A stretch of 43,739 nt of DNA from Candidatus Blackburnbacteria bacterium RIFCSPHIGHO2_12_FULL_44_25 (GTDB lineage: Bacteria > Patescibacteriota > Microgenomatia > UBA8517 > UBA10165), in the NCBI GenBank assembly GCA_001816455.1, contig MHCB01000006.1, positions 1 through 43,739 on the forward strand, in the 5' to 3' direction. Below the pieces are notes generated by a model. That model was not told the origin of the DNA and made no database searches. It saw only the letters and a program-made list of their open reading frames with translations. A program made the translations under genes and the position numbers. Positions 9,207-18,773 of this stretch are shown piece after piece; positions within the stretch are counted from its first letter, which is position 1, and each line of letters opens with the position of its first letter.

Positions 9207-9875
9207 ATGCCCTCAAAGAACGTGGTAAAGTATTACATTGAAAATGGTTATTATCATGTTTACAACCGTGGTGTAGAGAAAAGAAACATCTTTGAGGATC
9301 GGCAGGACTATAATGTCTTTACTTCTTACTTAAGAGATTACCTTCTCCCAAAAGATGCAGACACTTTAATGAAAGTTATCTCCGATCTCGACTCCACTCC
9401 TACAGAAAGAGATCGAGCGGCAAAACTTCTCCGTTTAAATAACTTTTCAGATGAGGTGCAGATGATTGCATATTGCCTTATGCCTAATCACTTTCATTTT
9501 CTTATTAAGCAGAGAAGTCGCAACGCTATTGATCAGTTAATGAACTCCCTGGGTACACGATATACTATGTATTTTAACAAGAAAAATGCGAGAGTTGGTC
9601 GCTTATATCAAGACGTTTATAAGGCTGTGGAAGTTGAGCAGGATGAATATCTTTTACATCTATCTAGATATATTCACAAACAAGCACTTGAATATAATCC
9701 TGTATCACCCCAGCCGTCATCGTATGAGTATTTTGTCCGATCAAAAACATCGGATTGGATCCATCCAGAGGATATACTTGCTTTTTTCTCAGGAAAGTAC
9801 CCGGTTGGTTATGAAACTTTCATGAGTCAAAAAGACGAGCTTGACTTGAGTAATCTACTACTAGAGGATAGCTAA
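9207..9875 (+). mobile_element. REP-associated tyrosine transposase (RAYT; Y1_Tnp / IS200-like)
   Basis: YHVYNRGVEKRNIFEDRQDYNVF..., MIAYCLMPNHFHFLIKQ (HUH), Y at RYTMYFNKK..GRLYQDVYKAVEV. Confidence 0.92.
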
Positions 9876-9899
9876 TCGGTGCGATATATAGGCGCTTTT

Positions 9900-9913
9900 A
9901 AGGGGTCGCCTTG
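9900..9913 (+). repeat. REP-like palindrome copy 2 (AAGGGGTCGCCTTG) downstream of RAYT
   Basis: Exact 14-bp direct copy of 9161-9174, flanked by GCGATTTATCGC palindrome. Confidence 0.7.
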
Positions 9914-9942
9914 GAGGGTGCGATTTATCGCTCTTTTTTTAG

Positions 9943-11175
9943 TTAAGAGCGGTTCTGTCTCAAGAAAGCCGGAACCTCGAATTTTTCGCCCCATTCGTCT
10001 TTTTCGCCTGATGTGTCGTCTGTGTCGTCACTCGCAGTACTTTGAGAAGTTGGGGTTGAGGAGGTTTGAGGTCTTTTGAAAATCGATCCTGAAAAAGTTG
10101 GAGAAACTGTTGGTGGTTCATGAGGCGCGGCACTTACAATACCCTGGGGTTGTTGGGGAGTGGCGGGGCGATTACTGGTTTGAACCATCTTTCCAAGTCG
10201 AGATTTCATTTCGTCAAAGCCGGTTGCCACAACTGTAATTCTTAGCTGGTCTGATAGTTTCTCGTTAATTGTTGCGCCGAAAATAATGTTTGCATCGGCG
10301 TCTGCACTTTCGGAAATAATCCGTGCTGCTTCATCTACTTCGGCCATCGTAATATCTGTACCACCGGCTATGTTGAATAGGATTCCCTTGGCGCCTTCTA
10401 TTGAGACTTCAAGGAGTGGGGAAGATATTGCTGCGCGGGCTGCCATTTGGGCTCTGTTTTCCCCAACTCCGGTTCCTATACCTAAGAGAGCCGATCCGGC
10501 GTCTTTCATAATTGCTCGAACGTCTGCGAAATCTACGTTTATTAAACCGGGGGTTGTTATAATTTCCGAGATTCCTTGAACGCCGTGTGCAAGAACTGAA
10601 TCCACAACTTTGAACGCATCGGCGAGGGTTGTCTTTCTGTCTATAACATCCATCAATCTTTGATTGGGAATAACGATTAGGGCGTCGACATTGGGTCGTA
10701 ATGCCTCGATTCCTTCTTCTGCAACTACCATTCTTCTTGTCCCCTCAAAAGAAAATGGTTTTGTAACAATTGCAACAGTTAGGGCTCCTGATTCTTTTGC
10801 AGCTTGGGCAATTACCGAAGTTGCGCCAGTTCCGGTTCCTCCTCCCATACCGGCAGTTAGAAAAATCATATCGGCGTCAAGAAGCAGTTCTTTTAGTTTT
10901 TCGTATGATTCTTCGGCTGCTTGTTTGCCCATTTCAGGATTTCCGCCAGAACCCAATCCTCGAGTTAGTTTTTCTCCAATTTGAAGCTTTGTTTCTGAGG
11001 GGTTATTGAGAAGAACCTGGGCATCGGTGTTTATTGCGATAAACTCGACGCCTTCTATTTGAGTGTCCTCGATCATGTGCGCAATCGAGTTTCCCCCGCC
11101 GCCACCAACGGCGATTACTTTTATTCTTGCAAGCCTTGAGGTATCTGGTTTTACAAGAGCCATTAGTGTGGCCAT
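9943..11175 (-). CDS. ftsZ: Cell division protein FtsZ
   Basis: VIAVGGGGGNSIAHMI, INTDAQVL, FLTAGMGGGTGTGATSVIAQAAKE, NVDFADVRAIM. Confidence 0.97.
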   Translation of the reverse strand: MATLMALVKPDTSRLARIKVIAVGGGGGNSIAHMIEDTQIEGVEFIAINTDAQVLLNNPSETKLQIGEKLTRGLGSGGNPEMGKQAAEESYEKLKELLLDADMIFLTAGMGGGTGTGATSVIAQAAKESGALTVAIVTKPFSFEGTRRMVVAEEGIEALRPNVDALIVIPNQRLMDVIDRKTTLADAFKVVDSVLAHGVQGISEIITTPGLINVDFADVRAIMKDAGSALLGIGTGVGENRAQMAARAAISSPLLEVSIEGAKGILFNIAGGTDITMAEVDEAARIISESADADANIIFGATINEKLSDQLRITVVATGFDEMKSRLGKMVQTSNRPATPQQPQGIVSAAPHEPPTVSPTFSGSIFKRPQTSSTPTSQSTASDDTDDTSGEKDEWGEKFEVPAFLRQNRS

Positions 11176-11202
11176 TGTATCACACGGTGTTGGGTCGTCA
11201 AG

Positions 11203-11673
11203 TTAAATGTTGATGAGATCAGACGTTGTTAAGGAGAGCTCTTGGAAAACCCTTTGGCCCGCATAAAAAACATTTAATGCTTCTCTTACTCCGGGCATAA
11301 TATTTTGTGCTGATGTTCCGGCAGTTTCTAAAACACTTAACAGTCTGTATGTGCCACCTTGCTGCAATCTTGTCGAAGGAGTTTGTTGAATTATTAGCGC
11401 CGCCTGTTTGGGCGTTATCTCCATTGCCTGTATTTCGGTTGAACGCGACCCGTCCGTTATTTGAAGTATCTTTCTGGGTTCTAGTCCTTCTGGTTGTCTA
11501 AAAATGTCGCCCACCATTTCTTTGGTAGGCATTTGAGCTTGTCCGTTTGAGACAAATGCAATCCACCGATCTTCATTTTCGTTTCCACCAGGACTGCGGA
11601 CAATAATAAGAACACCGATTTCTACTCTACTTCCTCTTTCCGTTGTTTTGCCGGTTGTCCGTTCGGTGTTCAT
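11203..11673 (-). CDS. Hypothetical protein upstream of ftsZ
   Basis: Open ORF in the same orientation, 27 bp from ftsZ; no family recognised. Confidence 0.6.
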   Translation of the reverse strand: MNTERTTGKTTERGSRVEIGVLIIVRSPGGNENEDRWIAFVSNGQAQMPTKEMVGDIFRQPEGLEPRKILQITDGSRSTEIQAMEITPKQAALIIQQTPSTRLQQGGTYRLLSVLETAGTSAQNIMPGVREALNVFYAGQRVFQELSLTTSDLINI

Positions 11674-11755
11674 TTTATGAAACTTTTACTGCGGCCTGAG
11701 TTCAAAACTGCAACCAATTTACCGTACTCCTTAGATTAATTCCCCAGAAATGTGT

Positions 11756-11855
11756 CTATACCTCTCTTTCCTACTTTACGCCGCTGGGCTTGGGGACTAG
11801 CTAAGCAGCGCCTTTGCAATGGTAAACTGCAATTTTGTATAGCATATCTTCCTAT
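11756..11855 (-). promoter_or_regulatory. Candidate extended -10 promoter plus structured leader for ORF156-ftsZ
   Basis: Minus strand TTGCTT-N18-TATACA preceded by TGC (extended -10), followed by stems TTGCA/TGCAA and CGCTG..CTT/AAG..CAGCG. Confidence 0.45.
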
Positions 11856-11921
11856 AAACAAGCAAGATTTTATGTCTCAATAATAATCGGAGTGGGAATA
11901 GGTGGTTCCAGAAGGCCATGC

Positions 11922-12458
11922 TTATAAGTTCAGTTTGTTCATAAACTCCAACGAAGAGTTAACTAACAAATTAATATCTTCATAGTCATGGTTGTCACCT
12001 GGGATCTCTAGAAGTTTATAGTTTTGAGCGTTTGAATCTGTTAAGAGCTCGTTTAAATCCTCAGCAGCTATTGCAGGATCTGATGTTTTTTGAATAAAAA
12101 GGGTTGGAACAGAATAATCTTGGAGCCAAGAATCAAAGTTTTCTTGTGTTGCTTGTGCCCATCCCACTGCGGTTCCTGCAAATATGCAAGCAGTCGGCTT
12201 AATGTCTTTATCAAAAATTGCTTTCATTGCGAGTATTGCACCTGCCGACTTAGCAAAGATTACTATTTCATCTTTTTCTTTGGCTAAGTTTTTCAGCTTT
12301 TCTAGTTCTAGCTCGAAATTCAGGTCTCCGTTTTCGGTTTCCCAATGAGAATAATCAAGGGTAAAAGTTAAGGGGTAATGAGTTTTAAAGCTGGTCTCTA
12401 TCTTTTCAATCCAAACTTTGTTTTTGCTACTTTTCCCTGGCAATAAAATCATGTTCAT
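11922..12458 (-). CDS. Alpha/beta hydrolase (RBBP9/dienelactone-hydrolase-like)
   Basis: LLPGKSS N-term, IFAKSAGAILAMKA nucleophile elbow, PTLFIQKTSDPA, GDNHDY catalytic His. Confidence 0.75.
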   Translation of the reverse strand: MNMILLPGKSSKNKVWIEKIETSFKTHYPLTFTLDYSHWETENGDLNFELELEKLKNLAKEKDEIVIFAKSAGAILAMKAIFDKDIKPTACIFAGTAVGWAQATQENFDSWLQDYSVPTLFIQKTSDPAIAAEDLNELLTDSNAQNYKLLEIPGDNHDYEDINLLVNSSLEFMNKLNL

Positions 12459-12502
12459 GGGAAGATTATATTCACAAGAAGAGTATGTTCATGTGGGGTG
12501 TG

Positions 12503-13816
12503 TTATTTCTTAGCTTCAACAACTGCGTTGTCAAAGTCTACCACATACTTCCACCAGTTTTTTAAGTTACCGTCTGTTGCTCCACTCAGACGTGGAATCC
12601 GATACATCCACCACTCAAGATAACCCTGTTGATTGCATCCCCAGGCACTACAGTTTTCTTCTTTTGTTGAACCGGTTGCTGGGTAGTTGAGATATGAATC
12701 ACAGGTGTGTTTTACTTCGTTTGTGTTCGCGTAGTTATAGTCGCTTGTGCCGTTTGGGGGATAATGTACGTTGCCACAGTTGGCTACCGTTGCCGGAGAG
12801 CTTGATTTGAGGTCCTTGTTGATACAGGTGAATTTATTGAAATCGCCGCTGGTACTGCAGGTTGCGTCCCAAGCTCCTCGTCCGACGGTCATAGCCAAAG
12901 CTGTTTCAATCCAGTGACCAAACGAGTGAAGTGCTTCTGCCGTCCCCCGCTGGTAGATCCATCCCAAAACATAGATCGTTTTGTTGTTGCAGTCGGGAAT
13001 GTTGTAATTTCTTCCGTAATACAACCAATAGTTGCTGGGGGCGTTATAGGGAAATTTGTTCCCAGGAATTTTATAGGCAAATTCGTCCCATCCTGCGTAG
13101 GCGGGACCATACAAAAACACCGCGTCAATCGCGCCGCTTGAGATCCTTGAGCATAGGTTTTGCTCGCTCCATATTTGGGCATAATCAGCATGCACCCCTG
13201 ATTCGCAATCGGTAGTATTTGATTCAGAAAAGATTCCCCGGCACTTTTTATATGAGTCTTCGGTATGTCTTGGTTTGTTGATTGTTGGTGGCCATTCGTC
13301 TCTTTCTGCAAATTCAATCTCAAAATCAACAACACCACTTGACGATTTTTCGACCGAATTAACTACCGCACTGGTTTGGGCAATAGGATCGTTCCATCCA
13401 GCTTCTTCATGTAGCTTTTTTCCGCTTTTAAGGACTGGATTGTAGATTACTGCTAATACCTTTTTTGTAATTGTTGACGCTTTTACCGAGGTTGTTGCTT
13501 GGGTAGGAGTTGGGGTAGGGGTCGTTTTTGCTGTGGAGTTGGGTGTGGGGGTTGGTGTTGGAGTAGAACTTTGTCCAGGAGTTGGCACGAGTATTGGCGT
13601 ATTGCTGTCTTGCTGAGGTTTTTCTTCAGCTTTTTGAGGGTTTTCGGGGTTAATTGGAAAATTTTCTTTGATACTTTGGGGTATAGGAAGCTCTGCTAAG
13701 GACGCTGTTTTTATCTCGCCTTTGTTTATTTTGTAGAGAAATGTTCCAGTAGCCCCTGCGATGAGGATCATTAAAAGTATAAAAATTGGAACGAAACCTT
13801 TTTGCTCCTGTAACAT
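12503..13816 (-). CDS. Membrane-anchored extracellular hypothetical protein with P/T-rich linker
   Basis: MLQEQKGFVPIFILLMILIAGATGTFLY TM anchor, PTPTPTPNSTAKTTPTPTP linker, extracellular domain containing LHSFGHWIETAL; start 1 nt after stop of upstream gene. Confidence 0.7.
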   Translation of the reverse strand: MLQEQKGFVPIFILLMILIAGATGTFLYKINKGEIKTASLAELPIPQSIKENFPINPENPQKAEEKPQQDSNTPILVPTPGQSSTPTPTPTPNSTAKTTPTPTPTQATTSVKASTITKKVLAVIYNPVLKSGKKLHEEAGWNDPIAQTSAVVNSVEKSSSGVVDFEIEFAERDEWPPTINKPRHTEDSYKKCRGIFSESNTTDCESGVHADYAQIWSEQNLCSRISSGAIDAVFLYGPAYAGWDEFAYKIPGNKFPYNAPSNYWLYYGRNYNIPDCNNKTIYVLGWIYQRGTAEALHSFGHWIETALAMTVGRGAWDATCSTSGDFNKFTCINKDLKSSSPATVANCGNVHYPPNGTSDYNYANTNEVKHTCDSYLNYPATGSTKEENCSAWGCNQQGYLEWWMYRIPRLSGATDGNLKNWWKYVVDFDNAVVEAKK

Positions 13817-13817
13817 C

Positions 13818-16800
13818 TCAGGGGGCAATTTCTTCCCATACAGGGTTATCCCGCAGGAGTTCTTTTGGAAAGTTGAGCATAAGATCTGGCGCGTATTCGA
13901 CAAGTTCTGCAGGATTTGTTTCGTTTGTACCGATAAGTCGCGGGGGTGGGTCAAGATCCCTTTGGAGAATTATTGAGTTCCAGGCGACGAGGGATCCACG
14001 AATGATGAGTTTTGAGTCGGGAGAAGAGCTGTTGGTTCCGGTTCTTATTATCCCATCGGCAACGTATACTCCTTCAATTGCCGGAGAGCTTGCGTTTGCA
14101 ACTCCCGGATCGATATTAATATCACCTGCTGCGATTGTCGCAAAGAATCCAGAGCCTTTGGTTAAATTGACTTTTCCTTGGATTGTTAGTGTCCCGTTTA
14201 CAAACAACACAATCTTTTTGGTACCGATACTCGTGTCGCCGGTTATAGTTAGATTTCCATTAGAATAAAACCAATTGTAGGAGGAAGAGCCGCTTTGGGA
14301 AACTAGTGAACTACCTGCAATACTTCCGGATATGTTTGTTGCCGTTGCCGGAAGTTTTTTCAAGAAGTAAGCATATTTGTAAAGATCCCCGGAATATCTT
14401 GAATTTGCTACCCATCCAGTTTGGGAAACTTGTCCGTAGCCCAAATTAAGATTTGACCCACCGTACATTGGGACTCCGGGGAATCCGCCGTCGCCTATTA
14501 AGTCAAGATAAGGAGAGCAGCTGCCGGAACACTGAACTGGAATTCTCGAGACAAGATTGTTGAAAGCAGCAATGTCTGAGTCTTTTACCTGGAACCATGG
14601 AACAGCAATTGGGGTGATACCGAAATTAACGGTTGTGTCGCCACTTAAATTGGAGACTGTTACCGGATCTGGGCCTTGGGTTAGACGGTATCCTGCAGGA
14701 AGTTCCAAGTCTACTGTATAGTTTTCCCCTCCCGCAAGTTCCGAGGCTATATAGTTGCCACTTGAATCGGTAGTGCGCGGACTGCCATTTACAAAAACTC
14801 TTGCTCCGCCATACCCCGGCTCTCCTCCATCTTTTGCTCCATTTGCATTATTGTCCTGGTAAACTTGGCCTGAAATTTTATATGTCGTGCCTTTGACGCA
14901 GATGTCGTATGCCAAAACGAATGCGTTTGAGTTAACACTCTCAAACGGGTTTGCCCAATAATTGGTGTGGCCCGCAATTGGAGTATCGAATTCCTTAACC
15001 GTGTTGCCCTGGTTTGTTCCGCCGGAAAAGTAGGCAGCGCAGGCTGCGTCGTTTCCGCCGTAGCACATACCGATAACTTTAAGCTTGTACGCTGTTGGGG
15101 CACCAACGCTAAAGGCAAATGTGCGTGCTCGTATCTCGTCGTATGTTCCGTCAAATGAGAAAGAACGCGTTGGGGCGCCAGCTTTGATTTCTATGTGCTG
15201 GCTCGTTTGAGGCCGGAAGCAACGGGGAAATGTTGACGGTTCATTTGGGGTTTCTATACAGGTGTCGTTTCCTGAATGTTTCCATTCTTTATAACAGTTA
15301 TTGCCCTCGTCGTCGCATATCTCTTCGTCAAACCATCCGCCGTCCATGTTTTGAGAAGGACAGCCCCCGATGGTTCCATCGGCATTTATTTGGTAGCCTG
15401 GATCTTTGTAGGGATGCCAGGGGGCAAATTCGCAAGCGCTTACACCATTTGAGAAATGTCCGGTCTCGCATTTATCGTCGTCTATATTTGGTGCGTTTTC
15501 CCCGGGGTATGGGACTCCTTCATCATCGGTACAGCTCCAGCCTTGTGCTTCGGCTTTATACAAAGGATAAAAAAGGCTGTTGTGTTTTTCCTGACCGTCA
15601 TTGTCGTCTTCTAAAAGATTGATTGTTTCGGGTTGGTTGTATGGCGTTGTGCAGTCTGCGTTGAAAAATCGCAAACGAACCTGGCCTGTTCCCGAGCAGG
15701 CTTGGCCCGGGCGGCTACAGCTTTGGCTTGGGTTATTTGAACAGGTTCCCCAGGAAACGGAACCGCAGGCGGGTTCGGCAGCGTTACAGTTCCCGCAAGA
15801 GCCATCACTACCACCGGTTCCTCCGCTGCCACCACTACCACTGCCTCCACCACCGGTTGTGAATGCAGGGCTACTTGAGTCGCATGCTCTTTTTTCGTTC
15901 TCGCCGCCGGAGTCCCATTGCACGGCTTGTGCAGAATAACTGGTCCCGGGTGTGAGCCCTGTAAGGCCGGCTGAAGGGCCTGAGTTTGTGCCGATATAGG
16001 TGCTATTCACAAACCAGTCGACACGATTCCTGCCTGAAAGCATGTCGGTACTGGCATTTCCTGTGGTGTTCCCTGTTGCGCTTGCTGAGGTGGAACAGTC
16101 TTCGGTGGTGCCACCGCCGGTTGGGGGAGGTGTGACCCCAGAACAATAAGGAACGCTAATAGTACATGGGTTGCCGCAGGAATCCTGGCCGCTTTGAACG
16201 CCTGAGGAGCTGCAGGCAGTGGAGGCGCTGCAGCCGGTACAAGTTCCAACATTGACCGTGCATTGGGCGGATTGTCCGCCCGATGAAGTTACTGTTACGG
16301 TCTTTGTGCCACTACTTTCGTATTGAACGGGGCCAAAACTGGTTCCGCTTCCAATCCCGGGGTTCCCGTCTGGAGCAGACCAGGAGAGTGTCCCTGTTCC
16401 CCCGCTGGCAGTAAACGAGGCAAGACCACCGGGTTGGATGGATTGGGAAGAAGGGGTGCAGGAGAGGGAGGAAGAGGGGGGGCTTATGTTAACCACCATC
16501 GTGACAGGACTGTTGCCATTTCCTGCTGTGTTGCTGCAAGTAAGAACAAAGTTGTAGGTGGACAGGCTTGAACTCCAATAAAGGGGCCCTATCCACGCTG
16601 AGTCTTGCGGAAGTTTACCTCCTGACCAAACGTTGTTTGTGCTTGCTGCGTCACAAGTTTGTGCTCTTAAGGAGGACCACGCAAGCTGAACTGAGCCGCC
16701 ACTGGGAATCGTTGTAGACCCCCCACCCTGCCCGCCGGCACCATTTGCTGTTAGGGAGGTGTTTGGAGCTTGAGTTATACATTGATGCGCAGAAGTACAT

Positions 16801-17309
16801 TCAGCAGGGGTTGGACACGCGTAGTTATTACTTCCTCCTGCTCCGGTACAGCTAGAAAGGCAAGCACTCCACCAACCAGGACAGTTTGGGCGAGTATCAT
16901 TGGGGTTAGTTTCGAAATAGTAACCGCAGTAGTTATTCTGATCACTTCCACTGGGCGGAGTGTTTATGGCGCCGCCTTGATTAAGAAGACCGGAACAGTA
17001 TGTATTGCATGTATAGCCGTCGTTATTGTAAGCACAAACTGATGTGTAGCCACTACAGCCATTGAACGATTCAACTGCACATGTGTTTGATACACCCGGG
17101 CACTGATAAAAAGTACGTGTGCCACTACAACTAAGGTTACTGCCATAAGTTAGGTCACGGTCAAATAGGAAGGCGCAACGCTTGTTGAGATCTTCGTCGT
17201 TTGCGGGGTTGGGAAAGTCGGCACACGTTGCTGCGCGCGTGAGTGGAGGCTTATACAAAAAGAGGGAGAAGAATACTGGTAATAGTATTATCCACCTTAA
17301 TCGGGGCAT
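13818..17309 (-). CDS. Large secreted cysteine-rich surface protein with Ig-like and SdrD B-like domains
   Basis: Signal peptide MPRLRWIILLPVFFSLFLY; KISGQVYQDNNANGAKDGGEPGYGGARVFVNG...TTDSSGNY SdrD-B/Cna-B-like repeat; many Cys; ends WEEIAP. Confidence 0.8.
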   Translation of the reverse strand: MPRLRWIILLPVFFSLFLYKPPLTRAATCADFPNPANDEDLNKRCAFLFDRDLTYGSNLSCSGTRTFYQCPGVSNTCAVESFNGCSGYTSVCAYNNDGYTCNTYCSGLLNQGGAINTPPSGSDQNNYCGYYFETNPNDTRPNCPGWWSACLSSCTGAGGSNNYACPTPAECTSAHQCITQAPNTSLTANGAGGQGGGSTTIPSGGSVQLAWSSLRAQTCDAASTNNVWSGGKLPQDSAWIGPLYWSSSLSTYNFVLTCSNTAGNGNSPVTMVVNISPPSSSLSCTPSSQSIQPGGLASFTASGGTGTLSWSAPDGNPGIGSGTSFGPVQYESSGTKTVTVTSSGGQSAQCTVNVGTCTGCSASTACSSSGVQSGQDSCGNPCTISVPYCSGVTPPPTGGGTTEDCSTSASATGNTTGNASTDMLSGRNRVDWFVNSTYIGTNSGPSAGLTGLTPGTSYSAQAVQWDSGGENEKRACDSSSPAFTTGGGGSGSGGSGGTGGSDGSCGNCNAAEPACGSVSWGTCSNNPSQSCSRPGQACSGTGQVRLRFFNADCTTPYNQPETINLLEDDNDGQEKHNSLFYPLYKAEAQGWSCTDDEGVPYPGENAPNIDDDKCETGHFSNGVSACEFAPWHPYKDPGYQINADGTIGGCPSQNMDGGWFDEEICDDEGNNCYKEWKHSGNDTCIETPNEPSTFPRCFRPQTSQHIEIKAGAPTRSFSFDGTYDEIRARTFAFSVGAPTAYKLKVIGMCYGGNDAACAAYFSGGTNQGNTVKEFDTPIAGHTNYWANPFESVNSNAFVLAYDICVKGTTYKISGQVYQDNNANGAKDGGEPGYGGARVFVNGSPRTTDSSGNYIASELAGGENYTVDLELPAGYRLTQGPDPVTVSNLSGDTTVNFGITPIAVPWFQVKDSDIAAFNNLVSRIPVQCSGSCSPYLDLIGDGGFPGVPMYGGSNLNLGYGQVSQTGWVANSRYSGDLYKYAYFLKKLPATATNISGSIAGSSLVSQSGSSSYNWFYSNGNLTITGDTSIGTKKIVLFVNGTLTIQGKVNLTKGSGFFATIAAGDINIDPGVANASSPAIEGVYVADGIIRTGTNSSSPDSKLIIRGSLVAWNSIILQRDLDPPPRLIGTNETNPAELVEYAPDLMLNFPKELLRDNPVWEEIAP

Positions 17310-17345
17310 GTTTTTACTATACTACAGCAAAAATAACTTTGAAAG

Positions 17346-18203
17346 CTAGGCTGTTTTGAGCGGAGCAGAAAGCCGCAGCGGAGGTGTTTCGGGGTGGCTG
17401 AGCCAACGGTCCCGCCATTCTTTGTAAGGTTGGCTATCGATACCTTTGTTTGTCCATAGCGGTATGGCTACTGTAAGTTCCGTACCCCAGTTCTGAGCCG
17501 CTGACTCTACTGGTGTCAATGCAAGGTCCGTTCTTGTTATGTTATAGAGGATTCTTAGATCTCTGCCTCCGTTGGTAAAGTTCAGGGTATAAAATCCAAA
17601 TGGGTTGTTGCAATCAGCACTGACTCCTGCTGGCGGGTTACATATTACAAGCCGTCCCACTGGAACTCCGGCTTCTCTTTTCAAACTGTCGTCATATGCT
17701 ATTTTCAGAGAATTCAAGCCAAAATCATTTGCCATTTGTTCCATCTCTTCTGGTGAATTTTGTTCGTCCTCGAGATACCAACCTATTTCACCAAGAGGAG
17801 GGTTGTTAAACTCAAATCTACCGGATTGGCTTCTGTATGTATCCCTGAATCGGCGTTCGATAAAAGTGGGTGGGTTGTCTCTCCCCTCTTCGTTGCCGGT
17901 GACTGCCATTGCGGCATCCGCTACTGTTTCTCCGTCAGGAGCAGGAGGAAGCGTGGAGGTGTCTTCCGTGGTTGGTCTTTCTTGTGCCATGGCGGAGCCG
18001 GAGATTGCCGCGCCCGTAATCAGACCAGCTATACTTGCAAACCTAGCAAGGAACCCACGACGATTGTTGTCGTCAACCGTGGGAACTACCGAGAGGGGTT
18101 CTCCGAAGGCTGGTGGGGTTGTCCTTACAGGGGATGTTTTTTGTTCAGACATGGGTGGCATATTTGGTGGGGCTAGAGAAAGTCCCCTTTCTTGGTATCC
18201 CAT
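17346..18203 (-). CDS. Secreted hypothetical protein with Tat-like signal peptide
   Basis: NNRRGFLARFASIAGLITGAAISGSAMAQE: twin-arginine, hydrophobic core, AMA cleavage site. Confidence 0.65.
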   Translation of the reverse strand: MGYQERGLSLAPPNMPPMSEQKTSPVRTTPPAFGEPLSVVPTVDDNNRRGFLARFASIAGLITGAAISGSAMAQERPTTEDTSTLPPAPDGETVADAAMAVTGNEEGRDNPPTFIERRFRDTYRSQSGRFEFNNPPLGEIGWYLEDEQNSPEEMEQMANDFGLNSLKIAYDDSLKREAGVPVGRLVICNPPAGVSADCNNPFGFYTLNFTNGGRDLRILYNITRTDLALTPVESAAQNWGTELTVAIPLWTNKGIDSQPYKEWRDRWLSHPETPPLRLSAPLKTA

Positions 18204-18237
18204 AGTTAGACTATTGTATCATATGTCTGCAAGTTTT

Positions 18238-18729
18238 TCAAGGGTTTGAGGCTACTGGAACGTAGGATATAGAAACAATCTTGTATACTCCCCCGTCGGC
18301 CTGAAGAGTGATAGTCGCCTTCTGATCTAATTTAATTGCGCTTAGCCCTGTTGAGGTGTTAGGGGGCTTGGTTAGGCTTCGAAACGTATAAATTTGGACA
18401 TTTGGTGCTGCTTCGAAACTATCTGTTTGCCCCTGATCGTCTCGCATGGTAAGTGTATTGTCTTTAACTCTTGTTACAAATCCATTTATTGTTGCTGTTT
18501 GTCCGATGAAGAGTGGGCTAGTTTTGAGGCATGCCAGTTCAGTGCCGGCCGTTTTTTGTCTTGGCAACCATCCAAGCACTTCGGGGAACATCTTTGAGAG
18601 ACTTAAGATATTGAAATAGTTTAAGACTGCGAGTGTGGCTAGAAAGAGGACGACGGTTCCGAATATGGCTGTAAGAATAAGAGGAAGATCAGAGGAGGGT
18701 TTTTGTTGAGGAAGGTTTGCCTGCTCCAT
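18238..18729 (-). CDS. Single-TM hypothetical protein
   Basis: MEQANLPQQKPSSDLPLILTAIFGTVVLFLATLAVLNYF then a small beta-rich extracytoplasmic domain (FIGQTATINGFVTRVKDNTLTMRDDQGQ). Confidence 0.7.
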   Translation of the reverse strand: MEQANLPQQKPSSDLPLILTAIFGTVVLFLATLAVLNYFNILSLSKMFPEVLGWLPRQKTAGTELACLKTSPLFIGQTATINGFVTRVKDNTLTMRDDQGQTDSFEAAPNVQIYTFRSLTKPPNTSTGLSAIKLDQKATITLQADGGVYKIVSISYVPVASNP

Positions 18730-18764
18730 GCTTTAATACTAGAATTCACCCTCTTCTTTGTCAA
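18729..18764 (-). promoter_or_regulatory. Leaderless sigma70-type promoter TTGACA-N17-TAGTAT, 6 nt to ATG
   Basis: -35 18759-18764, -10 18736-18741, ATG at 18729; copy 1 of a triplicated cassette. Confidence 0.7.
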
Positions 18765-18773
18765 ATTGGAGTT

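Noticed and set aside
10286-10984. Plus-strand ORFs antisense to ftsZ
   Set aside because: Shadow ORFs created by codon bias of ftsZ on the opposite strand.
13490-13600. Microsatellite / CRISPR-like repeats
   Set aside because: This is the coding DNA of a Pro-Thr linker (PTPTPTP); no spaced direct repeats resembling a CRISPR array were seen anywhere in the window.
15230-17042. Several ORFs on both strands inside the 1163-aa surface gene
   Set aside because: Low-complexity Gly/Ser/Pro composition opens alternative frames; no coherent protein features.
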